This document shows, piece after piece, positions 20,916 through 32,233 of a stretch of DNA of 64,000 bases; the first letter of the stretch is position 1, and each line of letters begins with the position of its first letter. Origin of the DNA: Oidiodendron maius Zn. Lineage: Eukaryota > Ascomycota > Leotiomycetes > Myxotrichaceae. Under the pieces are notes generated by a model, which saw only the letters and a list, made by a program, of their open reading frames with translations, ran no database searches and was not told the DNA's origin. The stretch spans positions 1,178,001-1,242,000 of the forward strand of contig KN832872.1 of NCBI GenBank assembly GCA_000827325.1, written 5' to 3'. Made by a program: the position numbers and the translations under genes.

Positions 20916-23008
20916 ATGGGACCTCCCCCTGATCTTACCAGGAGATCTTCTCACGATCGACCGACGTTCCCAGTGGCCAACAACCATGGCACTACAATTA
21001 CTTCGATGCCCTCTGACAGTAGCGGAGACCCCCTGAGGCGGACAAATCAACTAAATGTCGAGAATGGTGCAAGTGGCAACACAATAGAAGAGCAACGGCC
21101 ACCTCTCCCGCCACGACCCTCTCTCCTTCAAACTGGAAATGGACCAGCATCCCCGCACTCCCCTAGCAAGTCTGCCTTGCAAGCAAAAGCCACAACTGCA
21201 ATATCGTCTCTAGACATACAGACACTCTCTTTTCCCGACGGGTCAAGGGGTACCTTTTCAGCACCCACGAGTGGATCAGTATCCGAATCTCTGTCCGAAT
21301 TACCAGAAGGTCAGAGGACACCTAGCAGGAACGTTAATCGAAATGGCAGCGATTTGAATGACGATGCAAGTCTTATGAGCATTGCACCAACGTTGAGGGG
21401 AAATGGAGATCTCGCGAGTTTTCTTGACGATGAACTTAATACTCAGAGCCCTGCATGGCGACTGTTAAACTCACAAACGGAAGCGGCGAATTTATTCGAG
21501 GCAGCTGAATTTGAGGACACTTCATTAATTGATTTTGATCATGAATTTGATGAGATAGAGGCGGTTGATAGCCAAAGAGGCAACGAAGGTTCGATATAGT
21601 TTCCCAGTGTCGACTTAACTCTAATTGTTATCTACAGAGGAGGTTCTTCGGAAATGGAAATCAAAACTTAAGCATTACTTGATATTATCATCTGCAGGGA
21701 AGCCAATCTACAGCCGACATGGCGATCAAAACCTTGTGAATGGATATATTGGAATAGTGCAGACCATCATTTCTTTTTTTGAAGGCGCAAAAGACCCGCT
21801 GTTGGGATTCGCGGCCGGAGAAACTAGATTTGTTGTGGTCACTGAAGGTCCGCTCTACTTCGTAGCTATAAGCAAGCTTGGCGAAAGCGACGCTCAGCTT
21901 CGAAGCCAGTTGGAGGCTCTCTACATGCAAATCCTATCAACATTGACGCTGCCTGCTTTGAAGCAGTTGTTCTCAAATCGGCCTAACACCGATCTTCGCC
22001 GGCCACTGGGAGGTACGGAGACCTTATTGTCCTCACTGGCTGATACTTTTACAAAGGGATCCGCATCAGCCCTACTTTCTGCATTGGAGTGTTTGAAGAT
22101 TAGAAAGTCACAACGTTATACAATCGACAGTACACTACTGAAAGCTCGGACAGAAAAGCTGCTGTATGGTCTTATTGTTGCAGGAGGGAGACTCGTTAGC
22201 GTTATCCGTCCCAAACGACATTCCCTCCATCCAAGTGATCTCCAGTTGATCTTCAATATGCTTTTCGAAGCGAAGAGCATTGAGACAGGGGGCGGCGAGA
22301 ACTGGATTCCTATCTGTCTTCCTGGCTTTAATAGCAGTGGGTATCTTTACATGTACGTCAGTTTCTTGGCCAGTCAAGAAGAATGTGAAGTCACAGATGG
22401 TCGGCCCTCGACAGCAAGCAGTACCAGTCCGCAAGATAAAGTAGCCGTCCTTCTCATCAGCGCAGACAAGGAAAGCTTCTACGAGCTCCAAAAAATGCGA
22501 GATGATGTAGTCAGTCAGCTCGAGAAGAATGGTAGTATGGATATTATCAAAACTGCCGTCCGGGGCGGACGACCTAGTACTACGGACATCATCCCAGGAA
22601 GTCAGTTGCGGCACTATCTATATAAATCCCGCTCAAACGTTCAATTCACCATGCCATCGTTTGCACCATACTTCTGCAGTCCTATAGCGCGTCGCAGGTA
22701 TGCTCTATATCATATATATCAGCTGTGTGAAAGGTTAAGAGAATCTTAATAACAAAATTAATAGACTGATGAGCCTGTATCACAACTTACACGCCTCTGC
22801 ACACGCAAAACATTCTCATCTCAAAGTAATCCACTGCGTTAGCCGAGACTATGTATCGCTTGGCTGGGCAAGTCCTCAATTTGAGTTCTATTGTGTTGCG
22901 GGTCCAAGCACCACCCGTGCAAGTCTCGCTAAAAGCGCTAATGATATAATCCAATGGATCAAGCGCGAAGAGCAGCGAGTCTTCATTATTGGCGGTGCGG
23001 TGTTCTGA
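20916..23008 (+). CDS. MON1: vacuolar fusion protein MON1
   Basis: Three exons (20916-21588, 21638-22697, 22765-23008) give 658 aa. Mon1 with Ccz1 forms the guanine-nucleotide exchange factor for Ypt7/Rab7 on late endosomes and autophagosomes. The N-terminal ~225 residues are disordered, Ser/Pro-rich and acidic. The longin-fold core follows: [78 protein letters not shown], then [20 protein letters not shown] and [20 protein letters not shown]. It ends HVSRDY-type as [19 protein letters not shown]. Length is close to yeast Mon1 (644 aa). Introns are 49 and 67 nt. The start used is the first ATG of the open frame; a later Met cannot be excluded because the head is not conserved. Confidence 0.95.
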
Positions 23009-23473
23009 ACTCCCGTTGTTAGAATTTATTTCGCTGCTTTAAAGTCACTCTGTAATAGAGAAATCTTCAGGCATAGAGACAAGGGAATAGATGTGACACA
23101 AGCCAAATCCGTGGCGGGGGAGTTAGGAAGGGAGAGCGGTGTGTTCCTCTGGTAAATTGAATCACTTCCACTACCCATCTAAGAAGACTGTCTGACTTGA
23201 GAAAGCTTTCATACCAGTGTAAGTAGAGTGCAGTCGAGGTTAAAATATTGTAGAGTGATGCTATATTTGAGGTCCGAATCGAACAATCTTCAGCTTAGAA
23301 ACATTACAGTGTAGAACCTGTTAGGATCTCTCAGGATCTTCTGTGCTTCACAGCAAGCACTGCGTCCTAAATCAGATTTGACATGGAGTTGTAATGCCTT
23401 ATGCTTGTTCGTATGGGACACGCCTAAGCTCGGGCTGTTGCACCAGCATTACTTCCCCAAATACTCTTCTAAC
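23009..23473. other. convergent 3' flanks
   Basis: This stretch between the 3' ends of MON1 and the 893-aa orphan presumably contains both 3'-UTRs. Nothing else seen. Confidence 0.4.
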
Positions 23474-26226
23474 TCAAGTCTCCGACCTCATATGAGCTAC
23501 AATTTTTGATTTTGCTCCCCTAATCCAAATAGACATCCTTTCTCTCCATTTATCCCCATGTATCTTCTCTCTTAGCCGATGACGATAGCTAGCCATAGCC
23601 TTTGTGTTTGCCACATGGAGGTTGTCCGCTGATCTGATGACAGGAAATGTTGCATGTCGAGCACAATTTCCATTCTTCAAACCCACACCATCATATGAAG
23701 GTGCGCCGTCATAATTGTGTGGTCCAGTTTTGGATGAATTTGGCTTACCTACTCGAGCCCTTAAGTTGGACAACCTTTTCCTTAGCTTCCGCTTCTCATA
23801 CATGCGGGAGCTATCATCGGAAAAGAAACTCTGCTCATCAGAAGGATTATCCGTCGCGGCAAAATGCCGTAGGATATTCAGTTCCGAACTTGGCGGCTTG
23901 TCGGGTAACTTGTTTGAGTCTGGGCCTAATCTTGGAGCCTGCTCCCACCTAACCTGGGAGTGGATACTGCCTGAACCTACCCTTGGTGCATTAAAATGCT
24001 GATTGACTTGCCGAAAGATATTACCGGTGCCGGAGGTCGGCGTAAAAAGGTCCCTTGGGTCGCATAAATCTTGAACTGAAAGGGGTTTGCTATCAGCAGA
24101 CATCCTGTTCATTCGCACTGTACCCAGAATCGAATCAGATGGCCGTGTGATCTTCAGCCTGAATTTAGGTACATCTGTTTTGTTGTATTCATTATATTCA
24201 TTGCCATCCGTCGACTCAGTACCAAAAAGTCGACCCGATAAAAGGCAACTTCCCACAGAATTATAAGAGGAAGAGCACTCTGGTGAACCATTGTGTTCTG
24301 ATGTCGGTGTCTGTAAATTGAGAGCGAGTGTCGATGAGGAATGAGAAGCTTGGAGTAGTGTCTCTTCCTCATGATGCTCAAATCGAATTTGAGAAGGCAC
24401 TGAGTCCATCTCTAGTGGGGTACTTGCACTTTGCTGATCTTCTTGTCTTAGGCGTCGATTGTGTACAGAATTATTTTTTGATATGCGGCAAAATAACTCA
24501 GGTTGAAGTAACAATTGTGGGAACTGTGGGACACTTCTCCGGGATCCCATTTGACCCATTTTGGGACGCAGAGCTGGAGTTCCCGTAGGATATTCAGGTT
24601 GGGTCAAGACCTTCTGGCGGAGCTGACCAAATTGGTGGAAATCCTCTTCATTACCAGAATCTGGCACAGATGTGGACACAGGCATTATCCCTAGGTTTAG
24701 GCTCTGATTCTTTCCCCTACACTCATCAATCTCATAATTGACTAATGGTGAGAAGGGTATGGTAAGATAACTAAGACGCTCATTAACTGTTTTACTCCTA
24801 CTAGCCAATCTACATGAAGGATGGAGAGAGCTGTTCTCAGAGCAACCATTTGCAAGGCACTTGTAGTTAGGAATCGCTAGTATGTCTTTAGCTGTGAAGT
24901 CATCATCTCGAGAAATATCAGCAGTTCCGGCACCAAAGACTCCTTCGGTATTAGACGCTGTAGGCGACTGTACGTCATCTTGCTTCTGTTCCCATATGTC
25001 TGCAGGAGGCAGTGCTGGGAAGACGTTGACAAAGCTGGATTCTGTAGCTGGATTATTGCAATTCTGTCTCTCCTGGCAGACAGTTCTCACTTTTCGGTTT
25101 TGAGGAATCGCTCTCCCAAGGTAACAGTGTGGTTGCTGCTCCTGTGCCCCAAGGTGACAGTATTTATTGGCGTCAAAATACTCAGAATAGTCGTAAAATA
25201 GCGGGCAGGACTCATTTTCCCGTATAGGCGTCGTCGGGGTTGAATATAAAGGCATAGTTTGCCGAAGACTTCCAGCAGATGCCAAGCTGGCGTCACTAGA
25301 TGCTGAGGACACGGTCATAAGAGTTGGCTTATTTAGTTGCTTCCAGTTGTTAGCAGCAGGTCCACTATTACTACGTCCAGAGTTCGGACTGCGTTTTCGA
25401 TATGACTGGGATGTCTGCGCCAATAAGGAGGGAGTTGGTTTGCTTGAATTGTGACGAAATGGCGATGATGGAGGTCTCTGCTTCCGAAAATACAAGGGCG
25501 ATGGCGACAGTGTTTCAACAGCACGTTCCTAAAATATGAAAAATTAATGAGACCTCTCCAAGGACGGTAGCCAGTGACTCCGTGACACGGAAAACACACA
25601 TATAATAATTGTTCAGCCTCAGCATTGGGGAGAATGCTTGTATCATCACCATCAACCAGTACAGGAAAGCAAGAGCGAGCAGGCCGTATCACTCGTGCCG
25701 TGGAGCTAAGGGGAGACCTGGGACATGATGAAGGGCCATTTTCACCCGTCTTGTTTGCGAGAGTCACATAGGGTCGACGATTGGAGACGATTGGAGACGA
25801 ATATGTCGCAGAATAGGAGTGACGATTCGTGTCTTGGGCAGCGGAATATTGACTCATAGACCTCTGACTGGTAGTGTCATAAGTTGATAGGATCTCTGAT
25901 GAAGCATCATGGGGTTGTGAAAGGATATGGCACCTATCATCCCCGGGTTGAAAGTGTCTGAATAGAGGCTGTGGAGGATGGTATATTCTTCGAGGACCGC
26001 TAAGTGGCTGGGAGATCCTAGACGCTTTGAGAGAGAAGATTCCTATATCGCCGGTCTCGGTGGTTGTCTTCAGCATACCCTCAAAGACTCTCGAAGCAGG
26101 AAGAGGGTCTAAATTTTCTTCAGCAGAGTCCCTCGCCACGGCATGCTGATGTGAAGATGTAGATTGGCCATCGTTAATGCCCCTTTCTTGGCTCAAACGC
26201 GGCTGGGAACTGTGCAGAGCTGCCAT
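23474..26226 (-). CDS. hypothetical protein, 893 aa, unrecognised
   Basis: Two exons (complement of 25600-26226 and 23474-25528, 71-nt intron, phase 0) give 893 aa. I do not recognise the family. The protein is low-complexity, Ser/Pro/Asn-rich and hydrophilic throughout, with no signal peptide or membrane segment. The best-ordered parts are the exon junction (CFPVLVDGDDTSILP, then EAEQLLY joined to ERAVETLSPSP) and the basic C-terminus (MYEKRKLRKRLSNLRARVG, and YRHRLREKIHGDKWRERMS with an amphipathic end). These would be the first places to look for conservation. The basic tail may bind membrane or nucleic acid; that is a guess. It shares a promoter region with PDI1 but no functional link is visible. 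An exact 11-bp tandem duplication lies at 25777-25798 inside the first exon. Confidence 0.65.
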
Positions 26227-27707
26227 TTTTTATGATGTGAGGCAAGAAGGAGCGCTGAAAAGTATTCAAGAAGCCGTAAATTGCCGGCGTGGTACTTGCA
26301 GAGCAATGCAGGCGCCGGATCGCAGCTCAGTCCCAGACCATAATGTTGAATTGCAGCCCGTTCGCGCCTCCTATACTTGCTCAGTTGTGACGCGCGGAAA
26401 GGAAAATAAGTGACTAGTGACGGAAACCGGTAAGGACGCTGTAGACATTGCCCCATCTGATGTCAAAATAGGGGAAAGACCTCATAGACCTCAGGGACTC
26501 ACAACAATGTCGCTGCCTTAAGCTTGTATCAAGAACACTCGGTGGTTGATACGCCACACAGATGGAACAGAAGAATGGACTTTCTTCATACCTCTTAGAG
26601 TTGGCTTCTACGCATAGGGAACCGCTTCACCAGAGACCTTGAGGAAAGTGCGAGATAGATATGCTTTCCAATTCCGGAGAGCTGGCCTGAGGCTCTGAGG
26701 CATGGATCACGAGCTGCCCTTGAAAAGGCATTTGAGTTCAATGAGAATAATAGCAGGATGGTGCCTTTGCTCCAATGAAAACGATAGGGCAGCCGAGAGT
26801 CAGATATATAGCAGGAAATCAAGAAACACTAGCACGAAAGCAGAGCAAACAGCAGACGAGTCTATGAATATCACTCACACAGGTGAGATCATACTGTTAA
26901 ACATGCATAACTATGCATCGAAATTCTTGAAGTGAGGATAGCTGAACCGACCCTCTTGCGAGCAGCTTGGTACGTGAGTTTTCTCGAGACCAGACGGTTC
27001 TCTCAAGGGCAGCCGCGACCAGTGCGATACAGGCTGTCCCCATGGTCCGCATAAAGCCAGCCGGGTGATACGCATGCAAGAACAACCATATTTGGCTGCC
27101 CGACTGCCCTTGCACGGAGCTGATTCCGTTGGCGTGTGGCTGCAAGGCAAGAAGACACGCTGTTCTGATCAGCCGTAGATGATTAATCTGTCTCAAGAGC
27201 AAGAGGAAAGGGTAGTGCAGATCCAGGCGCAGACCACTGACACAATTGCACCCGAGGGAGCAGCAACAAATAGTCTGTGAAGCTATTGATATAAACATCT
27301 TACTGTGTGCGAACATCTCAGAGGTCAGTGGGCATTTCTTGGGTCTACGCCACGATCGATTGATAATCTGGTAACCGGGCTCAGGGGCACAGTGGTACCC
27401 GCCCCTTGCGCGCTATTTATATGATCCTGCATGTACCTTTTAAGCGAAAGCGGCTGCCAAACGACCACATCTCCTCTTCTCTTGTCCAGCTCCTCCGATC
27501 CATAATCCCTTTCAACCTTCTCTTTCTATTTATTCGGCCAGTTCCCCCTCGGTCCTGTCTTGGCTCTCTCCTACATTTGTCTTCACTATCCTACAGACCT
27601 TTCATATTCCATTACTATTTAAAGGTACGCTTTGTCTCTTATCTGGAGGAAGCTTCAGCTCCCGTAAGCTCTCTACGCACCACTGACCAGAACACAGTGT
27701 TGCCAAC
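26227..27707. promoter_or_regulatory. divergent region upstream of PDI1
   Basis: A 1.48-kb stretch separates the 893-aa orphan from PDI1. No gene is supportable; the open frames at 26897-27316 and elsewhere look random. Near PDI1 a TATA-like TATTTATA lies at 27414-27421, followed by a pyrimidine-rich leader from about 27470. CACAGTGGTAC at 27388-27398 partly resembles the fungal unfolded-protein response element, matching the first 8 of 11 positions; induction by Hac1 is expected for PDI genes but this site is weak evidence. Confidence 0.4.
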
Positions 27708-29529
27708 ATGCGGACTTTCACCACGGTTGCGCTGGGCTTGATCGGCGCTGCAGTTGCATCAGCTTCAGACGTCTCATCCTTGACAAAGGACACCTTCACA
27801 GATTTCGTCACTGAAAATGACTTAGTTCTGGCAGAATGTGAGTTTCCCGCAACCAGTTGATGCTTTGTGCATCCTAGCTCTTACCTTCCTTTACTAACAT
27901 CTCTCCTGCAGTCTTCGCAGTATGTCTATCTTAACTCTGGCTTCATTGACCTTGCTAACGGTGGTCTCTATTACTTAAGCCATGGTGGTGAGTGTGCCCC
28001 TCTAAAGCCACCTGTCCAATTACAGATTACTAACATCTTGGAACAGCGGTCACTGCAAAGCGCTAGCACCCGAATATGAGGAAGCTGCTACCACATTGAA
28101 GGAGAAGAACATCAAGTTGGCCAAGGTTGACTGCACAGAGGAGGCTGATCTCTGCAAGAGCTACGGCGTTGAAGGCTACCCAACTCTCAAGGTCTTCCGC
28201 GGCCCAGAGAACATCTCCCCATACACAGGTGCACGAAAAGCCCCAGCGTATGTCATATTATACCCGTTCCTTTGCAGTATGGGGTTCGATTTTACTAACC
28301 TGCGAATTTACAGGATTGTTTCATATATGACCAAGCAGTCCCTACCGGCCGTTTCAACTCTCACCAAAGATACCCTGGAGGATTTCAAGTCCGCCGATAA
28401 AGTAGTCTTGGTTGCCTACTTTGCCGCCGACGATAAGGCATCAAATGCCAGTTTCACAACCGTTGCGGAGAAGCTCCGGGACAACTATCTCTTTGGCGCT
28501 GTCACTGACGCCGACCTGGCGAAGGCCGAGGGGGTTTCCTTCCCATCTGTCATTCTCTACAAGTCCTTCGACGAGGGCAAGAGCGTCTTCTCTGATTCCA
28601 TGGATGCGGAAGCGGTTGAGAAATTCGCCACCACTGCATCGATTCCCTTAGTTGGAGAAGTTGGCCCAGAGACATATGCAGGCTACATGGCCACCGGAAT
28701 CCCATTGGCATATATCTTTGCTGACACCGAGGAGGAGCGCACCAAGCTTGCCGAGGCTCTTAAGCCCGTCGCTGAGAAGCACAGATCTGCCATCAGCTTT
28801 GCCACTATTGATGCTAAGGCATTCGGTGCTCACGCCGGTAACCTCAACCTCAAGGTGGACCAGTGGCCCGCCTTTGCTATCCAGGACACCGTCAACAACA
28901 AGAAATTCCCCTACGATCAGGAATCTGAAATTACTGCCGATCTCATTGGCAAATTTGTTCAGGACTTCGTGGACGGCAAGGTTGAGCCCAGCATCAAGTC
29001 TGAGCCTATTCCAGAGACGCAGGAAGGCCCTGTCCAGATCGTTGTGGCGAAGAACTACAATGACATTGTCTTGGATGACGCTAAGGATGTCCTGATTGAA
29101 TTCTATGCTCCTTGGTGCGGTCACTGCAAGGCCCTCGCCCCCAAGTATGACATCCTCGCTGGCCTGTACACCGAGCAAGGTCACGCCGACAAGGTCACCA
29201 TCGCTAAGGTCGATGCCACTGCTAACGACGTCCCCGATGAGATTGAGGGCTTCCCAACTATCAAACTCTACAAGGCTGGCGACAAGAGCAACCCTGTCAC
29301 CTACAGCGGCAGTCGTAGCATCGAGGATCTCATCAAGTTCATCAAGGAGAATGGGAAGCACGAGGTTTCTGTCACCTATGAGGAGGAGACTGCCGAGGCT
29401 GAGAAGCCTGCCGAGCCCACGGCGAAGGAGACTGAGGATTCAACTGAGACTGCTACAGAGGAGGTAAAGGAGACTGCCACCGAGGCTGCTGAGGCAGAAA
29501 AGACTGCGGATGCGCATGACGAATTGTAA
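27708..29529 (+). CDS. PDI1: protein disulfide isomerase
   Basis: Five exons (27708-27837, 27912-27919, 27980-27987, 28047-28247, 28314-29529) give 520 aa. Pdi1 makes and reshuffles disulfides of secretory proteins in the ER lumen. Seen: a signal peptide (MRTFTTVALGLIGAAVASA), domain a with EFFAPWCGHC (Cys49/Cys52), middle b and b' thioredoxin folds, domain a' with FYAPWCGHCKALAPKYD (Cys384/Cys387), an acidic Glu/Ala/Thr tail, and the retention signal HDEL at the end. The architecture and length are typical. The first active site is assembled from four exons: exons 2 and 3 are only 8 nt each (phase: GAA T / TC TTC GCA / CCA TGG TG / C GGT), and without them the first CGHC is lost. Intron 2 has a GCTAAC branch site. 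Codon choice is strongly C-ending, as in highly expressed genes. Confidence 0.95.
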
Positions 29530-30000
29530 GGAGTTGATGAATGCGGCATGGTTTCTTTAAGTCTGTATTATGTACGTCCCTGGTGTGACTGATACCAAAT
29601 GTGGTGAAAGTAAGCTGCGAGCCTTAGAGCTGTCGGGCAATGGATAAGGACAATTGACAATGATGGGTTTCCGAGCATTTATACTTCAATGTAGCTTGGG
29701 TGTGAACCCCTCTTTTTCAATGCTTCCCTAATATCTAAATCGAAAGTGATGTGTAAGAGGGTAGGGGGTGCATTGTGGACATGGCTGATACTATTTTAAC
29801 TTCGTTTTGCGGCCTGCCTCTGTCAGCAGCATTTCTGCCTCAGAGAGCAGGCCGAAATCAACTTGATATTAAGCTTCCGTTGCTATAGCTCTGCTACTGA
29901 GGTCACAACAGCCCCCTCACCACCTTCCCCCAAAGAGCAACGAACCCCTCAATCGAAGACTTCAATCAATATAGCTATTGGCTATTCGATCCCGACTACC
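29530..30000. other. PDI1 3' flank and next promoter
   Basis: This presumably contains the PDI1 3'-UTR and the promoter/leader of the small mitochondrial-type gene starting at 30001. An open frame on the plus strand from 29863 extends upstream of the ATG at 30001 but lacks features of its own. Confidence 0.4.
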
Positions 30001-30561
30001 ATGGCTTTGCGCTTCCTGTCACACGCGATGCGCACTACCTCTTCTCCATCCGCCACCTTTCGGATGGCTCGAAGCTTCCAAACGTCGTCACGACGATTGG
30101 CAGATGCAGCTCCTTTGCCAGCCAAAAAGCCAGTTGGTGCATTTAGGGGAGGGTAAGGCATAATTAACTCCATGTTCGCGCACCGTGTGCTCTGCCACAC
30201 TTTCTACCGCTGGACAGAATTGAAGCACGAAAGTCAGTTGGCTATGAAGCTGATCAACTGTGCGTAAACAGGTTATTCGGTTTCCTACTAGGAAGCACTC
30301 TCACGGGAGCGGGCATTTACTACTACTTTCTGGATGAGTACATGGTTGCGAACGAGGCTCTGACGGACGATATTACCGTACGCTCTCTACCCTGGCTGTC
30401 AATAACTACCCAAGTGATCTTGCGAGGGACTCTATAATGCATATCTTAGGAATTAGAACTGACTTGGACCAAAATAGGGCCTACAAAGAAATGTTCAGCG
30501 TGTTCACGACTACGTTCGGACATTAGAGGAGAAACTTGCCCAGTTGGAAAAGAAGAAATGA
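30001..30561 (+). CDS. small mitochondrial-type membrane protein
   Basis: Three exons (30001-30152, 30272-30377, 30478-30561) give 113 aa; the introns are 119 and 100 nt, long for this window. The N-terminus looks like a mitochondrial presequence: basic and hydroxylated, no acidic residue in the first 30 (MALRFLSHAMRTTSS..RMARSFQTSSRRLADAA). One membrane segment follows (LFGFLLGSTLTGAGIYYYFL), then a C-terminal helix with heptad-like spacing (LQRNVQRVHDYVRTLEEKLAQLEKK). An inner-membrane protein with a coiled coil is therefore likely. I do not recognise a named family. Similar one-helix proteins are common in filamentous fungi, and a respiratory-chain or MICOS-linked role is only a guess. Confidence 0.78.
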
Positions 30562-30998
30562 TGGATAGTTGGAAGAAGGCAAGGGTCATGATTAGTAGAT
30601 ATACTACATATGGCTTTAAGCATAGGGACGGGGGCTTTCACTTGTGGAAGATGTGTTGGCGGCAAATTTTGAGAGAAACTCATTTTGAATTGCATTTTTG
30701 CATGGAAACAGTGCGTAATGTACATGTATGGCCTTAGGAGAAGTTGTCTGGCTTGACTGCACTGCTACCGACGAACGGGTAGTAAGTATCTAATAGAAAC
30801 AATCGTTACCACAATCTTAAACCTATGTTATGATGTTTCAAATGATTAAAGGAAGGTCAGTCGCTATGGTAGTTGTTGATGTACCCCGGATATTTTTCCC
30901 GCCCGGTTGACTTCTCTCGTCCTCACAAAGTATCTGACTTCGCGACACACCACCCTCGCTGTACCCGACCATCCCTTCCGCGGCAACAGCATAATAAC
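30562..30998. other. intergenic, tandem plus-strand genes
   Basis: 3' flank of the small mitochondrial-type gene and promoter of the HIT-finger gene. Nothing further seen. Confidence 0.4.
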
Positions 30999-31956
30999 AT
31001 GATCAACTTTGGGGTGCGAGAGGTTGCTATTTCAACGGTGCCGGTAGCGCCAGGCTGGGCATACGTCCCAGACACAGGATCTGCAGCTTCAGCCTCGCAG
31101 CCTTCTGCCCGCAAGCGCATGCGCACACTGCCCAGCGCAAGCCAGCACGAGACAACTGCAAAGCAAGATGCCAAGATTATGCGAGAGTTAGCAGCTCTAG
31201 ATCGCGAGAATCATCGGGACGTGTCAATCCCAGTACCTATACGCCACCGCGATAATGCTGGGCGAGGTGTGATCCTTCTCATCAAAATAACGCTCTGTTG
31301 CTAACATGTAAGTAGCGAGCCATGGCAAAGTTACTCCTGCAGTCCGCAAGATTCTCCAGTCCCAGAAGACTTTTGCAAACCACCTAGCAGACTACGAAGC
31401 TCTCTCTGCAATCAATGCTTCACAGCCAGCCCAGCCCAACCCTCCCCCGCCACTCACCTCAGGTCGCGCCACTCCGACGACGGCGGGCCCGCAGCCTCCA
31501 GTTGGCACGAAACGAAGTTACAAGAAGAGGGAATCAGCAGCTACTGCTCCCACGCCGCTACGCAATGTCTCTACCGTGGGCGAATCATCGACGCCCGTTG
31601 TCTCGAAGTCCGAATCGAGCCATGACACCAGCATGACAGACGCACCAAATACCCTTCTCGGAACCGCTGTTCCCCCCGCTTCACATCCAGAAGATAATAA
31701 CCCCCTTCTGATCTCACGTGTCCCCCAGATGCCGAGCCAGGAAGAAATCGAGAAAATGCTTGCTGCACCAGCACTGAGTTACAATGAAGCGCGGGGTTCC
31801 TTGACTGCAGAGGATAGGAGGAAACCTGCGAAGCACTTCTGCGATGTGTGTGGGTACTGGGGAAGGGTCAGGTGTGGAAGGTGTGGAGGGAGAGTGTGTG
31901 CTTTGGAGTGTTTGGCTTTGCACCAAGAAGAATGCTTTACGAGATATGGGGCGTGA
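30999..31956 (+). CDS. VPS71: HIT zinc-finger protein, VPS71/SWC6 type
   Basis: Two exons (30999-31266, 31316-31956; intron 49 nt) give 302 aa. The C-terminus is a HIT zinc finger with the eight ligands: FCDVCGYWGRVRCGRCGGRV, CALEC, HQEEC. The preceding part has the region KKREILQSQKTFA-like (RKILQSQKTFANHLADYEAL) found in fungal Swc6 proteins. Vps71/Swc6 (human ZNHIT1) is a subunit of the SWR1 complex that exchanges H2A for H2A.Z in promoter nucleosomes. The middle is a Pro/Ser/Thr-rich spacer, as in filamentous fungi. The N-terminal ~90 residues contain a basic cluster (ARKRMRTL). Assignment among HIT-finger proteins rests on the C-terminal position of the finger and on the size (yeast Vps71 is 280 aa). 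Confidence 0.85.
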
Positions 31957-32233
31957 TACGGGATTTGGATATTGGTGTTTACCGTCTATCGGGGGCTTGA
32001 TAGCTGAAGGAAATATTATACCCTCTTTGCATGCATAGCAAAGAAATGGTTGTATGATGTCCAAATAGATCTTTCTTGTGAGAGACCGTGATGCTGTCTA
32101 GCCAGGCATGTAGAGCCTTGCCATTTGCTAAAGCTGTTTGTCCATCCAACGCTCGGTTTTCGAAGGAGATTTTGATTATCAAAGGGTCGCAGCCACTTCC
32201 GTCCTACCCTGTCCCATTCTACCTATGAGATAC

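Noticed and set aside
25777-25798. 11-bp tandem duplication in the 893-aa orphan
   Set aside because: Two copies of ACGATTGGAGA-type sequence inside coding sequence; too short to treat as a repeat element.
26897-27316. 139-codon minus-strand frame upstream of PDI1
   Set aside because: Cys/Leu/His-rich without domain pattern; overlapped by another frame of similar length, typical of chance.
28648-29361. 237-codon minus-strand open frame inside PDI1
   Set aside because: Shadow of a strongly codon-biased gene (G/C-ending codons leave antisense open).
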